64,000 nucleotides of DNA from Luteibacter sp. SG786. Lineage in GTDB: Bacteria > Pseudomonadota > Gammaproteobacteria > Xanthomonadales > Rhodanobacteraceae. The notes under the pieces were generated by a model that was not told the origin of the DNA, did not search any database, and saw only the letters and a program-made list of their open reading frames with translations. This document shows positions 40,647-49,756 of this stretch, in pieces. The DNA lies in the NCBI RefSeq assembly GCF_011759605.1, contig NZ_JAAOYX010000001.1, forward strand, positions 1,240,001-1,304,000, read 5' to 3'. Made by a program: the position numbers and the translations under genes. How positions within the stretch are numbered: the first letter of the stretch is position 1; every line of letters starts with the position of its first letter.

Positions 40647-42014
40647 ATGACCCCTCTCTGGTGGCTTGCCCTCGCCGGCACTCTCCTGCTGGCGACATCG
40701 TTTCTCTCCGGCTGGATCCATCGGGGACCCGTCACCACGTTCGCGATCTACCTGGTGGTGGGCATCCTCATTGGCCCCGGCGTGTTCGGCCTGACCAAGC
40801 TGCCGCTGTCGCGCGAGCATATCCACTGGCTGCACGTGGCCACGGAAGCGGCGTTGGTGGTTTCCCTCTTCGTCACGGGCCTGAAGCTTCGTCTGCCGTT
40901 CCGCGACAGGGGCTGGGTCATGGCCGTTCGGCTGGCCTTGCCGGCGATGGTGCTGACGGCCGCCGGAGTCACGGCGGTCGCCTGCCTGGGCCTCGGCTGG
41001 CCGTTCGCCGCCGCGCTGGCGGTGGCTGCCGTGGTGAGTCCCACCGACCCCGTGCTTGCATCGCTGGTGTCGGTCGACGACGCACGCGACGACGATCCCC
41101 TTCGCGTGGCGCTTTCGGGGGAGGCGGGGCTCAACGACGGCACGGCGCTGCCGTTGCTCATTCTTGCCCTGGCCCTGATGGACCCCGGCGCCGAGGTGCC
41201 CAGTGTCCTCGCGCACTGGTTCACGCTGGACGTGCTCTGGGAACTGGCCGGTGGGCTCGCTATCGGTCTGCTCGGTGGTTGGGGGCTCGGTTATGTGGGC
41301 ACGCACCTGCGATACACCGCCCGCGACGTGGCGCCGAGCGACTTCCTCGCCTTGGGCATCATGGTGGTGGTCTACGCGGCCAGCCAGATGCTGGAGGTGT
41401 CGGGCTTTCTCGCGGCCTTCGCTGCCGGCGCGGGACTGCGCCGGGTGGAGCTGAGTGTGAGCGAAGGCAGGGATGGCAGGAAGCGGAACGAGGGGGCGGA
41501 GCTCGACACGCCTGCGGAGATGCGGATCAATCCCAACGAGCGGTCGCAGGCCAGCGTGGACCACCCGAGTCAAACCGTAGGGTGGATGGTTTCCGATGCC
41601 TTGTCCTTCGGAGAAACCGTCGAACGGCTCATCGCCGTGGCCCTCGTGCTGGCCGTGGGGATCGCGGTCATTCCGGCGGTGAGTTGGGATGGCGTGCTTG
41701 TGGCGGGCGTGTTGCTACTGGTGGTCCGGCCGCTGTCGACGTGGATCGCCACCGCCGGGTGCAGGTTGCCCTGGCAGCGCCGGTTGCTGATCGGCTGGTT
41801 CGGCATCCGCGGGCTCGGCAGCCTCAATTACATGGCCTTCGCCGTGGTGCACGGGTTGGCGGGTGTGTCGGTGCCCGCCTTCGAAAGCGTCGTGCTCACC
41901 GTGGTGGCGATGAGCATCGTCATCCATGGCATCAGCGTCACGCCGCTGATGCAGTGGCGGGAGCGTGCCATCGAAGCGGCGAAGCAACGCGGCGCGAACG
42001 GGCGCGGCATGTAA
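40647..42014 (+). CDS. CPA1-family cation/proton antiporter
   Basis: This 455-residue inner-membrane protein has about twelve helices, with IYLVVGILIGPGVFG near the start, VVSPTDPVLASLV (the PTDP motif of CPA1 Na+/H+ exchangers) and GLNDGTALPLLIL (the ND motif of ion binding). A charged loop of about 50 residues (around 265-315) with many Glu, Arg and Asn separates the two halves. It probably exports Na+ or K+ for pH and salt balance. The ion cannot be determined by eye. Confidence 0.88.
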   Translation: MTPLWWLALAGTLLLATSFLSGWIHRGPVTTFAIYLVVGILIGPGVFGLTKLPLSREHIHWLHVATEAALVVSLFVTGLKLRLPFRDRGWVMAVRLALPAMVLTAAGVTAVACLGLGWPFAAALAVAAVVSPTDPVLASLVSVDDARDDDPLRVALSGEAGLNDGTALPLLILALALMDPGAEVPSVLAHWFTLDVLWELAGGLAIGLLGGWGLGYVGTHLRYTARDVAPSDFLALGIMVVVYAASQMLEVSGFLAAFAAGAGLRRVELSVSEGRDGRKRNEGAELDTPAEMRINPNERSQASVDHPSQTVGWMVSDALSFGETVERLIAVALVLAVGIAVIPAVSWDGVLVAGVLLLVVRPLSTWIATAGCRLPWQRRLLIGWFGIRGLGSLNYMAFAVVHGLAGVSVPAFESVVLTVVAMSIVIHGISVTPLMQWRERAIEAAKQRGANGRGM

Positions 42015-42240
42015 TGACGCCGAGTGTCGAAGACCGCTCGTGAGTGTTTGCTGCGGCCTGGGGAAAAGAACAGCGCAAATCGGGAATTTGCCGATGTGAG
42101 CCGGATCGGGCTGTCGCGATAGTGCATGCCCGGGCACGGCATGCCTTGCCCGGCAACCCGGTGAGCCACCGCCTGGCATGGGCAGGCGTGCAGTGCCTCA
42201 CCGCATTCCGCTGATCGAACACATCGAAAGGACCCCTGCC

Positions 42241-43236
42241 ATGACCGTCAAGGTTAAACGACTCATCATCTTCGGCGACAGCCTCTCGGATATCGGCGTC
42301 AAGCGCGATACGCCCACTGGCATGTTCGCCTCGCTCTTCGGTCTGATGCGCACCAACCAGGTGAAGCGCTTCAGCGACAACCGGAACTGGACCGACTTCA
42401 TCTGGGAGTGGGCCGGCGGCAGTCCGCTGATCACCGTGAACCAATCCACATCGCTCGCCGCCGCGGCCCCGCACCTGCGCTGGAGCGCAAACAGCAAGAA
42501 CGGATCGTCCACCACGGATCCCCTCTATTACGCGAACTATGCCGAGGGCGGCGCGATGGGCGGTTCCGACCGCAGCAGCACGGGGCTGGGTTATTTCAAG
42601 GAACAGGTCGCAAAGTACGCCCAGGACCTCAAGGCATATCCGCTGACGTCCGAGCACGGCGTAGGCCTGTACCTCATCTGGTTCGGCCTGAACGACCTGG
42701 TGACGAACGAGCGCGACAAGTCGGACATGGCCAAGGTGGGCCGGGAGATGGCCAGCCTCTGCCAGGACATCATCAAGCTGGATCCGAACGCGGCCTTCCT
42801 GTTCGGAAACCTTCCCGATCCCCAGGACGCGGTTCGTTATTACGGCCAGGAGGCCACCCAGAAGGTCATCGACTTCTCGACGGGGTCGCTGAATTTCGGG
42901 CATGAACTGGCGAAGCACATCAACGAGGATTTCCCGAAGAACAATCCGGCGGGCATCGTCGACATCTACACACCGATGTACCACGTCTGCAGGAACCTCG
43001 ACGCCTACGGCTTCATCAAGGAGGCACAGCCCAAGGGTATCGAAGTGCGTTACGGTGCCCCGCCGAAGAATCAGCGGGCCGCGTTCTGCACCACCACGAG
43101 CGACGAGGCCCATCCCACCGAAGAGGTCTACAAGGTCATCGCCCAGATATGGGCGACCGAGATCGGGAAGCACTTCGAGTTGGGCTCGCTCAGGCAGGCG
43201 GCGGATGCCACGTTCGTCGTCAAGGGGAACAACTGA
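42241..43236 (+). CDS. SGNH/GDSL-family esterase or lipase, cytosolic start
   Basis: This 331-residue protein has the nucleophile block IFGDSLSDIG (residues 8-17), a block with catalytic-type Gly/Asn (YAEGGAMGG and WFGLNDLV) and the DEAHPT Asp-x-x-His dyad near residue 279. This defines the SGNH hydrolase fold used by lipases and esterases. No signal peptide is visible, unusual for GDSL lipases of this length, so it may be exported by another route or act inside. The ATG 42241 has AAAGGA about 10 bases upstream. Confidence 0.86.
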   Translation: MTVKVKRLIIFGDSLSDIGVKRDTPTGMFASLFGLMRTNQVKRFSDNRNWTDFIWEWAGGSPLITVNQSTSLAAAAPHLRWSANSKNGSSTTDPLYYANYAEGGAMGGSDRSSTGLGYFKEQVAKYAQDLKAYPLTSEHGVGLYLIWFGLNDLVTNERDKSDMAKVGREMASLCQDIIKLDPNAAFLFGNLPDPQDAVRYYGQEATQKVIDFSTGSLNFGHELAKHINEDFPKNNPAGIVDIYTPMYHVCRNLDAYGFIKEAQPKGIEVRYGAPPKNQRAAFCTTTSDEAHPTEEVYKVIAQIWATEIGKHFELGSLRQAADATFVVKGNN

Positions 43237-43245
43237 CCGCATGAC

Positions 43246-43281
43246 GATCCGTCGCCGCGGCCTTCATGGCGACGACGGATC
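43246..43281. terminator. Possible rho-independent hairpin
   Basis: GATCCGTCG and a matching CGACGGATC frame a GC-rich loop just after the esterase stop codon. There is no clear T run, so it may be a terminator or only an mRNA-stabilising hairpin. Confidence 0.4.
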
Positions 43282-43390
43282 ATGAACTTGCAGGTGGCTG
43301 TCCGGATTCGCGCATGAGGTATGCAGGCGCGTGCACGAATCCATGCGTTTTGCCGGGGTAAACTGCCCGTCTTTACGCCTGGAGCCCCGG

Positions 43391-44053
43391 ATGCTGAACG
43401 TCAAAGGCCTGGTCAAGACGGTGCCCGGCGGCCGGACACTGTTCGCAGGGATCGACCTGGCGTTGGCCCCGGGCGAGTTCGTCGCGATCATGGGGGAGTC
43501 GGGCGCGGGCAAGTCCACCTTGCTTAACCTGATCGCCGGGCTCGATTCGCCCGATGCAGGCAGCGTCCGCATTGCGGACATCGATATCGCAGGCCTCGAC
43601 GACGATGGCCGCACGCGGCTTCGCCGCGACCGCATCGGGTTCGTCTTCCAGGCCTTCCATGTGCTGCCGCATCTGGATCTTGCCCACAACGTCGCCTTGC
43701 CGCTGGCGTTGCAGGGACGCGAGCCCGACGAATCCCTGTGTGCCGCCAACGCGATGCTCGATGCGGTCGGCCTGGGCGGTCGGGGCGAAGCGTATCCTCG
43801 CGAGCTTTCCGGCGGCGAATTGCAGCGTGTGGCCGTGGCGCGCGCGCTCGTGCACCGTCCGGGGCTGATCCTCGCCGACGAGCCGACCGGCAATCTGGAC
43901 CCCGACACCGCCGCGCACACGCTGGGCCTGTTCGTGAAACAGGTTCGCGACGCCGGTGCCGCCGTGCTGCTCGTCACTCATTCCGCCGTGGCTGCTGCGG
44001 CGGCGGACCGCACGCTTGTGCTGTCGCCCGCCGGACTCGTTGCCCGTGGCTGA
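43391..44053 (+). CDS. ABC transporter ATPase, LolD/MacB type
   Basis: This 220-residue ATPase has Walker [10 protein letters not shown], a Q-loop [11 protein letters not shown], the signature [10 protein letters not shown], Walker [13 protein letters not shown] and H-loop VTHS. It belongs to the MacB/LolD/FtsE branch that works with FtsX-type permeases and external substrates. It overlaps the permease start by 8 bases. The ATG 43391 was chosen because it opens directly on the first strand. Together with the next two genes it resembles the attEFGH operon. Confidence 0.92.
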   Translation: MLNVKGLVKTVPGGRTLFAGIDLALAPGEFVAIMGESGAGKSTLLNLIAGLDSPDAGSVRIADIDIAGLDDDGRTRLRRDRIGFVFQAFHVLPHLDLAHNVALPLALQGREPDESLCAANAMLDAVGLGGRGEAYPRELSGGELQRVAVARALVHRPGLILADEPTGNLDPDTAAHTLGLFVKQVRDAGAAVLLVTHSAVAAAAADRTLVLSPAGLVARG

Positions 44054-46559
44054 CCAGCGCCTGTTTCCCGTGGCGCGACGCTGGCTCCTGTGGAGCGAAT
44101 GGCGCGCCCATCCGGGCCGCGTCGTGGCCGCGTTGCTCGCCATCGCCCTCGGTGTCGCGCTGGGATTCGCCGTGCATCTCATCAATGCGTCGGCATTGGG
44201 GGAGTTCGACAAGGCGGTGCGATCGGTCAGCGGCGCGGCGGACCTGCAGGTGCAATCCAAGAATGCCTTCGGATTCGACGAGATGCTGTATCCGCGTGTC
44301 GCACGCGTGCACGGCGCATCGGTGTCGCCGGTGGTGACGGTTGCTGCGACCCTCGACGGGACCACTCGGGTGACGCTCGAAGGTATCGATGTGTTTCGCG
44401 TGACAGGCATGGGGCAGGGCGATGTCGTCGGCGGATTGCCCGCGTTCGGCGGATTCATCGAGGGAAGGGCCGTTTATCTGTCCGCTTCCGTGCTTGCGGC
44501 GTCTGGGCACAAGGTCGGGGAGTCGACGACCATCGTTGCCAACGGTCGCACGTTCCGTGCCGTCATCGCGGGCACGCTGCCGGCGGCTGCAGGCAGTCGC
44601 GTGGCCGCGATGGACATCGCGGCGGTCCAATGGCGATTCGGCATGCTCGGCCGGTTGCAACGCATGGATATCCGTGTCGATCGTGGCGTCGATGTCGCGA
44701 CGACGAGGCGAGCGATCGCCGCGATGCTGCCGCCCGATGCCATCGTGGTCGACGCCACGGGCGAGGCTGCCCAGAACGACAGCCTCTCGGCTGCCTATCG
44801 CGTCAACCTCGACATGCTCGCGCTCGTGGCATTGCTGACGGGCGGGTTCCTCGTGTACTCGGCGCAATCGCTGTCGGTGGCACGGAGAAGTGCCCAGTTC
44901 GCGCTGCTGCGCGTGCTCGGCATGGAGGCGCGTACGCTGCGCGGCCAGGTGCTCAGCGAGGCGATCCTGCTAGGTGTCGTGGGTGCCTGCGCTGGCATCG
45001 GGCTGGGGTTGGGGCTGGCGTCGCTTGCCTTGAAGCTGCTTGGCGGCGACCTTGGGGGCGGATACTTCAACGGCGGAACCCCACAGCTGGTGTTCGCGCC
45101 GTGGGCCGCGGGCATCTTCGGTCTGCTCGGCGTCGCTGCCGCAGTGTTGGGCAGCATGGTGCCGGCGCTGGCGGCGGCACGCGCTGCGCCCGGCATCGCC
45201 ATCAAGAATCCTGGCGACGTGATCGACCCGCGTGTCCGCGTCCGGCCCTGGATGGCCGTCGGTCTGCTTGCGGGCGCGGCATGCGCCGCGGCCTTGCCTG
45301 CCGTTCGCGGCCTGGCCCTGTTCGGCTATGTGTCGATGGCTTTGCTGCTGGCGAGCGGCGTGGCGTTGATGCCCTGGCTCGCACGTGTCCTCGTCACGCC
45401 GCTTCGCCGCATATCGCCGAAAGCGGTGCCGTTCCGCCTCGCCATCGCGCGGCTGTGGGGCGCGCCGTCGCAGGCATCCGTGGCGCTTGCGGGCATCCTG
45501 GCCGCTACGGCCCTGACCGTTGCCATGGCGGTGATGGTGAGCAGCTTTCGCGAATCGGTGGACCGCTGGCTCGGCGATGTGCTGCGGGCCGACATCTACC
45601 TCCAGGCGAACGATACGACCTCGGGCGGATTCGACGCGGCGACGCAGGCGCGCCTGCGCGCCGTGCCGGGTGTCGCGTGGATGGGCGTGCTGAAGGAGAC
45701 CCCGTTACGCTTCGACGAGCGGCGGCCTCCGGTGGCGCTGCTCGCGCGCTCGCTGGACGGACCGGGGGCGCAGCATTCGTTGCTTGGCCCGGCGGTGCCC
45801 GTTCCTTCCAATGAAGTGCCGATATGGGTGTCCGAACCGGCGTCCCGTGTCTATGGCTGGAAACCGGGTGACCGCCTCGCCTTGCCCTTGCCCGGTGCGC
45901 CCACCGTCGTCGTTGCCGGCGTGTGGCGCGACTATGCCCGGCAGCATGGAGCCATTGTCGTGGACGAGCGGAGCTATGTGCGCTGGACCGGCGACAGTCG
46001 GCGTACGGGCGTGTCGATCCTCGTTGCGCCGGGCGTGGACACCGGTCCGGTCGTGGCGGGCTTGCGCGCCGCCGTCGGAAACGGCGCCCCTGCGTTCACC
46101 ATCAGCCGCCCGCAGGAGATCCGAAGGAAGGCACTGGAAGCCTTCGATCGCAGCTTCCTCATTACCTATCTTCTCGAAGGTATCGCCGTGTGCGTCGGCC
46201 TGGCCGGCGTCGCGGCGACCGTGGGCGCGCAGGTGCTGGCGCGCATTCGCGAGTTCGGCATGCTTCGCCATGTGGGCGCTACGCGCGGCGAACTCGCATG
46301 GATGCTCGTGACGGAAGGTGCGCTGTTGGGTGGCGTGGGCGGCATCGCCGGCGTGACGCTCGGACTTGCCATGAGCCAGGTGCTCATCCACGTGGTGAAC
46401 CCGCAGTCGTTCCATTGGACGATGGATACCGTGCTTCCCTGGCCTTTCCTCTGCGGTGTCGTCGCGACGCTGATCGTCGCCACCGCCGGTGTTGCGCTGG
46501 TGGTGGGTCGCAACGTGCTGACCGTGGATGCGGTACGCGCAGTAAGGGAGGACTGGTAA
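44046..46559 (+). CDS. FtsX/MacB-type ABC permease, large fused form
   Basis: This 837-residue inner-membrane protein carries two FtsX-type modules: an N-terminal helix (about residues 20-42), a periplasmic domain, three helices (about 258-385), then a second half with the same order, ending in helices near 700-825. It starts at GTG 44046, inside the end of the ATPase gene, because no ATG fits. Such permeases move or extract lipids and lipoproteins by mechanotransmission. In attEFGH-type operons this role is split over two permease genes; here one protein covers both. The stop overlaps the ATG of the next gene (TAATG). Confidence 0.88.
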   Translation: MADQRLFPVARRWLLWSEWRAHPGRVVAALLAIALGVALGFAVHLINASALGEFDKAVRSVSGAADLQVQSKNAFGFDEMLYPRVARVHGASVSPVVTVAATLDGTTRVTLEGIDVFRVTGMGQGDVVGGLPAFGGFIEGRAVYLSASVLAASGHKVGESTTIVANGRTFRAVIAGTLPAAAGSRVAAMDIAAVQWRFGMLGRLQRMDIRVDRGVDVATTRRAIAAMLPPDAIVVDATGEAAQNDSLSAAYRVNLDMLALVALLTGGFLVYSAQSLSVARRSAQFALLRVLGMEARTLRGQVLSEAILLGVVGACAGIGLGLGLASLALKLLGGDLGGGYFNGGTPQLVFAPWAAGIFGLLGVAAAVLGSMVPALAAARAAPGIAIKNPGDVIDPRVRVRPWMAVGLLAGAACAAALPAVRGLALFGYVSMALLLASGVALMPWLARVLVTPLRRISPKAVPFRLAIARLWGAPSQASVALAGILAATALTVAMAVMVSSFRESVDRWLGDVLRADIYLQANDTTSGGFDAATQARLRAVPGVAWMGVLKETPLRFDERRPPVALLARSLDGPGAQHSLLGPAVPVPSNEVPIWVSEPASRVYGWKPGDRLALPLPGAPTVVVAGVWRDYARQHGAIVVDERSYVRWTGDSRRTGVSILVAPGVDTGPVVAGLRAAVGNGAPAFTISRPQEIRRKALEAFDRSFLITYLLEGIAVCVGLAGVAATVGAQVLARIREFGMLRHVGATRGELAWMLVTEGALLGGVGGIAGVTLGLAMSQVLIHVVNPQSFHWTMDTVLPWPFLCGVVATLIVATAGVALVVGRNVLTVDAVRAVREDW

Positions 46560-47626
46560 TGCGCATGCGATGGCTATGGCCGATGCTGTTGCTCGTGACT
46601 ACCGTCGGCCTCGCTGGTGAGCGGGTCGTGTTTCCGCCGGTACCGCGCGACGCGCCGGTGAGTCTGCCGCGCGACCACGGCGCGCACCCCGCGTACGGCC
46701 TGGAATGGTGGTATGTCACGGGCTGGCTGGAAACGAAGGGCGGGCCCGTGGGTTTCCAGATCACGTTCTTCCGCAGGCGCATGTCGTTCGACGACGGCAA
46801 TCCGAGCCGCTTCGCGCCCCGACAGCTCATCCTTGCCCATGCGGCACTGGCCGATCCCGCGAAAGGGCGTCTCGATCACGCGCAGCGGCTGGCGCGCGAA
46901 GGATTCGGGCTGGCGGAGGCGGCGACGGGCGACACGAATGTGTCGATAGACGACTGGCAGCTCGTTCGGCAGGGCGACGGGCGGTTCGCCACCCACTTCG
47001 GCGGCGCGGACTTTACCCTGGATCTCATGTTGACACCCACGCAGCCTCCGCTCCTGCAAGGCGACCGCGGTTATAGCCGCAAAGGCCCGGGCGAAGGCGA
47101 GGCGAGCGCGTATTTCAGCATGCCCCATCTTTCGGCAGAGGGCCGGCTGAAACGAGGCAATGACGTGGAAACGGTGAAGGGCACCGCATGGCTCGATCGC
47201 GAATGGTCGTCCAGCCTGCTCAACCCGCGTTCGCAGGGATGGGATTGGGCGGGGCTCAACATGGACGACGGCAGTGCCGTTACCGTGTTCCGGGTGCGCG
47301 ACGCCGACGGGCACCCGATGTGGGCGGGCGGGAGCGTTCGTGCCGCGGATGGCTCCCTGGTCATCCTGCGACCGGAGGACGTGAATTTCGAAACCCGGCG
47401 CCTGTGGCGCTCTCCGCGCAGCGGGGCCAGGTATCCGGTAGAGACAACCATCGAGATTGCCACCCCGTCCGGAAAGAAGCGCTACCTCGTGCAGCCGCTC
47501 ATGGATGACCAGGAACTGGACATCGTACGCGAGGGCGGCCCCGTGTACTGGGAGGGAGCGGTACGGGTGCCCGGCGGCCGTGGGTACCTCGAACTCGTGG
47601 GCTATGGGGATAGAGTGAGACTCTGA
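46559..47626 (+). CDS. AttH/CrtC-type lipocalin-like exported protein
   Basis: This 355-residue protein has a short signal peptide (MRMRWLW..., cleavage near LAG) and two beta-barrel-like domains of the AttH/CrtC (carotenoid 1,2-hydratase-like) family. Landmarks are HPAYGLEWWYVTGWLE near residue 46, GFQITFFRRR, WLDREWSSSLLN near 221, and GWDWAGLNMDDGSAVTVFRVR. Family members bind lipids or carotenoids. With the ATPase and permease it is presumably the periplasmic partner of an envelope lipid-handling system. The start overlaps the permease stop by one base. Confidence 0.9.
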   Translation: MRMRWLWPMLLLVTTVGLAGERVVFPPVPRDAPVSLPRDHGAHPAYGLEWWYVTGWLETKGGPVGFQITFFRRRMSFDDGNPSRFAPRQLILAHAALADPAKGRLDHAQRLAREGFGLAEAATGDTNVSIDDWQLVRQGDGRFATHFGGADFTLDLMLTPTQPPLLQGDRGYSRKGPGEGEASAYFSMPHLSAEGRLKRGNDVETVKGTAWLDREWSSSLLNPRSQGWDWAGLNMDDGSAVTVFRVRDADGHPMWAGGSVRAADGSLVILRPEDVNFETRRLWRSPRSGARYPVETTIEIATPSGKKRYLVQPLMDDQELDIVREGGPVYWEGAVRVPGGRGYLELVGYGDRVRL

Positions 47627-47699
47627 TGTAACCTTTGTGCTCATCGCGGCGAATGGCACGGAAGACGCTCGTTCGCCGAACGTACAGCCCAGGGACCCG

Positions 47700-48467
47700 A
47701 TGACCATCCATTTTTCCTGCACCATGTGTGGCCGCTGCTGCCACGGACTGCGACTTCCGATCAGTGTGGACGAGGCCATGGCCTGGCTGCGCGACGGTGG
47801 TCAGGTGCAGCTGTTCTGCGAAGCCATCCCCTGGCCGGAAGAGCCGCCGGCGGACAACCATCTTGCCTGGTACAAACGCCGCCGTTCGTTCGCCGCAACC
47901 AGTGGACGCCTGCCGGTGCGGGTCATCGTGTCGCTGATGGCGGTGTTCGAAGGGGCGTGCCCGAACTTGCAGCCGGACATGCGCTGCGGCATCTACGAGC
48001 GGCGTCCGCGCGCCTGCAGGGTGTATCCCGCCGAGGTGAACCCGTTCTATGCATTGGACCGCGAGACGAAGCTGTGCCCGCCGGACGCATGGCAGAGCGT
48101 GGAAGTGCTCCAGTCCGAAGACGGCAACTGGAACGATCCGGAAGTGGCGGGCGCCATCGTGGGCATGCGCGACGCCGACGCACGCGACGCCGAGGTCAAG
48201 AAGCAGCTCTGCGCGATCCTGGGCATTCTGTCGAGCGGACTTTCGAACGAGGGTGTGGTGATCCACGCACCGGAGCGCGGCCGGTTTCTCGCGGCCCTGG
48301 AAGCGGCGGCCGCGGGCGGCGAAGACCGAAACGCCGGGGAATGGCAGATCGTGTCGCACCGGCGCGCCACGCTCGATCTCCTGCAATCGGCGGGCACGGC
48401 ATCGTTGCCGTCCACGGCCCTGGCGGGCACCGCAAGTTTCCTGGGCTTCGTTGCCGGCGACGCCTGA
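47700..48467 (+). CDS. YkgJ-family cysteine-cluster protein
   Basis: This 255-residue protein has the N-terminal cluster motif CTMCGRCC (about residues 7-14) and later Cys residues in FEGACPNL, MRCGIYERRPRACRVYP and LCPPD. These mark the YkgJ/Zn-or-Fe-S cysteine cluster family (CxxCxxCC plus downstream Cys). Members may be metal or redox proteins. The remainder of the C-terminal half is unassigned. ATG 47700 follows GGGACCCG. It lies convergent with, and directly abutting, the RMD1-type gene. Confidence 0.82.
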   Translation: MTIHFSCTMCGRCCHGLRLPISVDEAMAWLRDGGQVQLFCEAIPWPEEPPADNHLAWYKRRRSFAATSGRLPVRVIVSLMAVFEGACPNLQPDMRCGIYERRPRACRVYPAEVNPFYALDRETKLCPPDAWQSVEVLQSEDGNWNDPEVAGAIVGMRDADARDAEVKKQLCAILGILSSGLSNEGVVIHAPERGRFLAALEAAAAGGEDRNAGEWQIVSHRRATLDLLQSAGTASLPSTALAGTASFLGFVAGDA

Positions 48468-49631
48468 TCACGCGTGCGTCAGCGAAATGACGATTTCGAT
48501 AAGAATGAGCACGACGATGGCGATTTCCAGCCATTCGTTGCGACGGCTGGACGCCTCTTCGTAGAGCGCAGCGTACGTGTCGCGAATGATCGACAGCTTG
48601 CGGTCGACCGAGGCGCTGAGCGCTTGCACGCGGAACAGCGACAACGCGCTGGAGTACACGCGCGCGAGGTAGACGTCTTCGGTGACCTGTAGCGCGTTTT
48701 CAACACGCTCGGTGAGTTCGGTAACCTCTGCCACGAGGGTGTACAGCCCTCGCGCCAGGTGTGCGAACCGCCGCGACGCCAGCAGCGACGCCGTGGAGCG
48801 CGCCTTTTCCACCTGGTCGTACATGCGTGGCAGCTCGTCGTCGAGCAGCAGATCGTAGTAGCGCATCTCCACGAGCTGCGCGTTCGCCACTTCGATCACG
48901 TCCGCGACGTCGGAATCGCCACGCGGCTCATAGATGAAGGCGCGGTCCCAGGTGAGCACCACGAGGTCGTCGACGTAGTACGAAAAGTTGCGGGAGAGAA
49001 GATCCTTCTTCGCGGCGCGCGACAGGGGGCGTGTGTCACCGGTGAGAACTTCGGTGAGGTCCACGGTTTCCATCAGTCGCTCGGCATCCATGGGCTCGTT
49101 GAAAGAGTGCACGGTGGCGATCAGGTGGTCTTCGTCCAGCCGGCCGCCCTCGGTCGGGCGTACCAGCGATGGCCGTATCACCTCCTGCACGCGTTCGAGC
49201 AGGTCGTTCCAGAACGCCGCGCCGGAGGCCGGCCCCAGGCGTGTATCGAGGTCCGTTACATCGCGCACATAGGCGGCCCAGGGCTGCCCGGTGCACGGGA
49301 CGCGCAGGGAGAACGCGGCCAGCCCGAAGTCGTAGAGCCGTACGGAGATGGTCGCTCGCCGGGTCCCGCCGGAAAGTTCCACGGGCACCTCACCCAGCGA
49401 CACCCACAGCGGGGGGACGCCGAAGCTCACGGCCTCGGGAGGCGTGCTCTTCAACGACGAACGGGTGAACGCGGTGCTGCCGCGCTCGGTCCAGAGCTTC
49501 TCGGCGTGGACGAGGTCGATGCTGTAGGCAAGGTCGATCAGGCGCAACGCGGTCACTTCGCCTGAGGAAACCACGAGGTTCGCGGATGTCACGGTCGTGT
49601 CCGAAGCACCGGCGGAAGCGGTGGCCTGCAC
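48468..49631 (-). CDS. RMD1/Sif2-type DUF155 membrane protein
   Basis: This 387-residue protein has the DUF155 (RMD1/YagE-like) pattern in its second half: NFSYYVDDLVVLTWDRAFIYEP, VEMRYYDLLLDDEL, a coiled region, RVYSSALSLFRVQALSASVDRKL and a single C-terminal helix (NEWLEIAIVVLILIEIVISL). Yeast relatives are mitochondrial or septin-linked membrane proteins; the bacterial role is unknown. A GTG start at 49631 was chosen; the frame continues further upstream without similarity. It follows the cio operon, 11 bases after the small subunit gene, so it may be read from that transcript. Confidence 0.75.
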   Translation of the reverse strand: MQATASAGASDTTVTSANLVVSSGEVTALRLIDLAYSIDLVHAEKLWTERGSTAFTRSSLKSTPPEAVSFGVPPLWVSLGEVPVELSGGTRRATISVRLYDFGLAAFSLRVPCTGQPWAAYVRDVTDLDTRLGPASGAAFWNDLLERVQEVIRPSLVRPTEGGRLDEDHLIATVHSFNEPMDAERLMETVDLTEVLTGDTRPLSRAAKKDLLSRNFSYYVDDLVVLTWDRAFIYEPRGDSDVADVIEVANAQLVEMRYYDLLLDDELPRMYDQVEKARSTASLLASRRFAHLARGLYTLVAEVTELTERVENALQVTEDVYLARVYSSALSLFRVQALSASVDRKLSIIRDTYAALYEEASSRRNEWLEIAIVVLILIEIVISLTHA

Positions 49632-49642
49632 CGTGCATCCTA

Positions 49643-49756
49643 TCAGCGCGGCACCAGGAGCCGGAAGAGCAGGGCGATCAGGCCCACCGCGATAACGCCG
49701 CCCAGGTAGAGGGCGGCGAACCACGCAGCCTGTCGCCAGCGGCTGCGTTCGCTCAT
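49643..49756 (-). CDS. DUF2474 small subunit of CIO-type bd oxidase
   Basis: This 37-residue protein has a single transmembrane helix (about residues 12-33) after a basic/aromatic start (ERSRWRQAAWF). DUF2474 proteins accompany cyanide-insensitive oxidase genes and are thought to be the CydX-type third subunit. The ATG overlaps the cioB stop (TGATG), the standard arrangement. Its length, helix position and location support the assignment strongly. Confidence 0.82.
   Translation of the reverse strand: MSERSRWRQAAWFAALYLGGVIAVGLIALLFRLLVPR

Noticed and set aside
39730-40698. 322-codon minus-strand frame opposite the EAL gene
   Set aside because: The EAL domain on the plus strand has all catalytic residues; the antisense frame has none.
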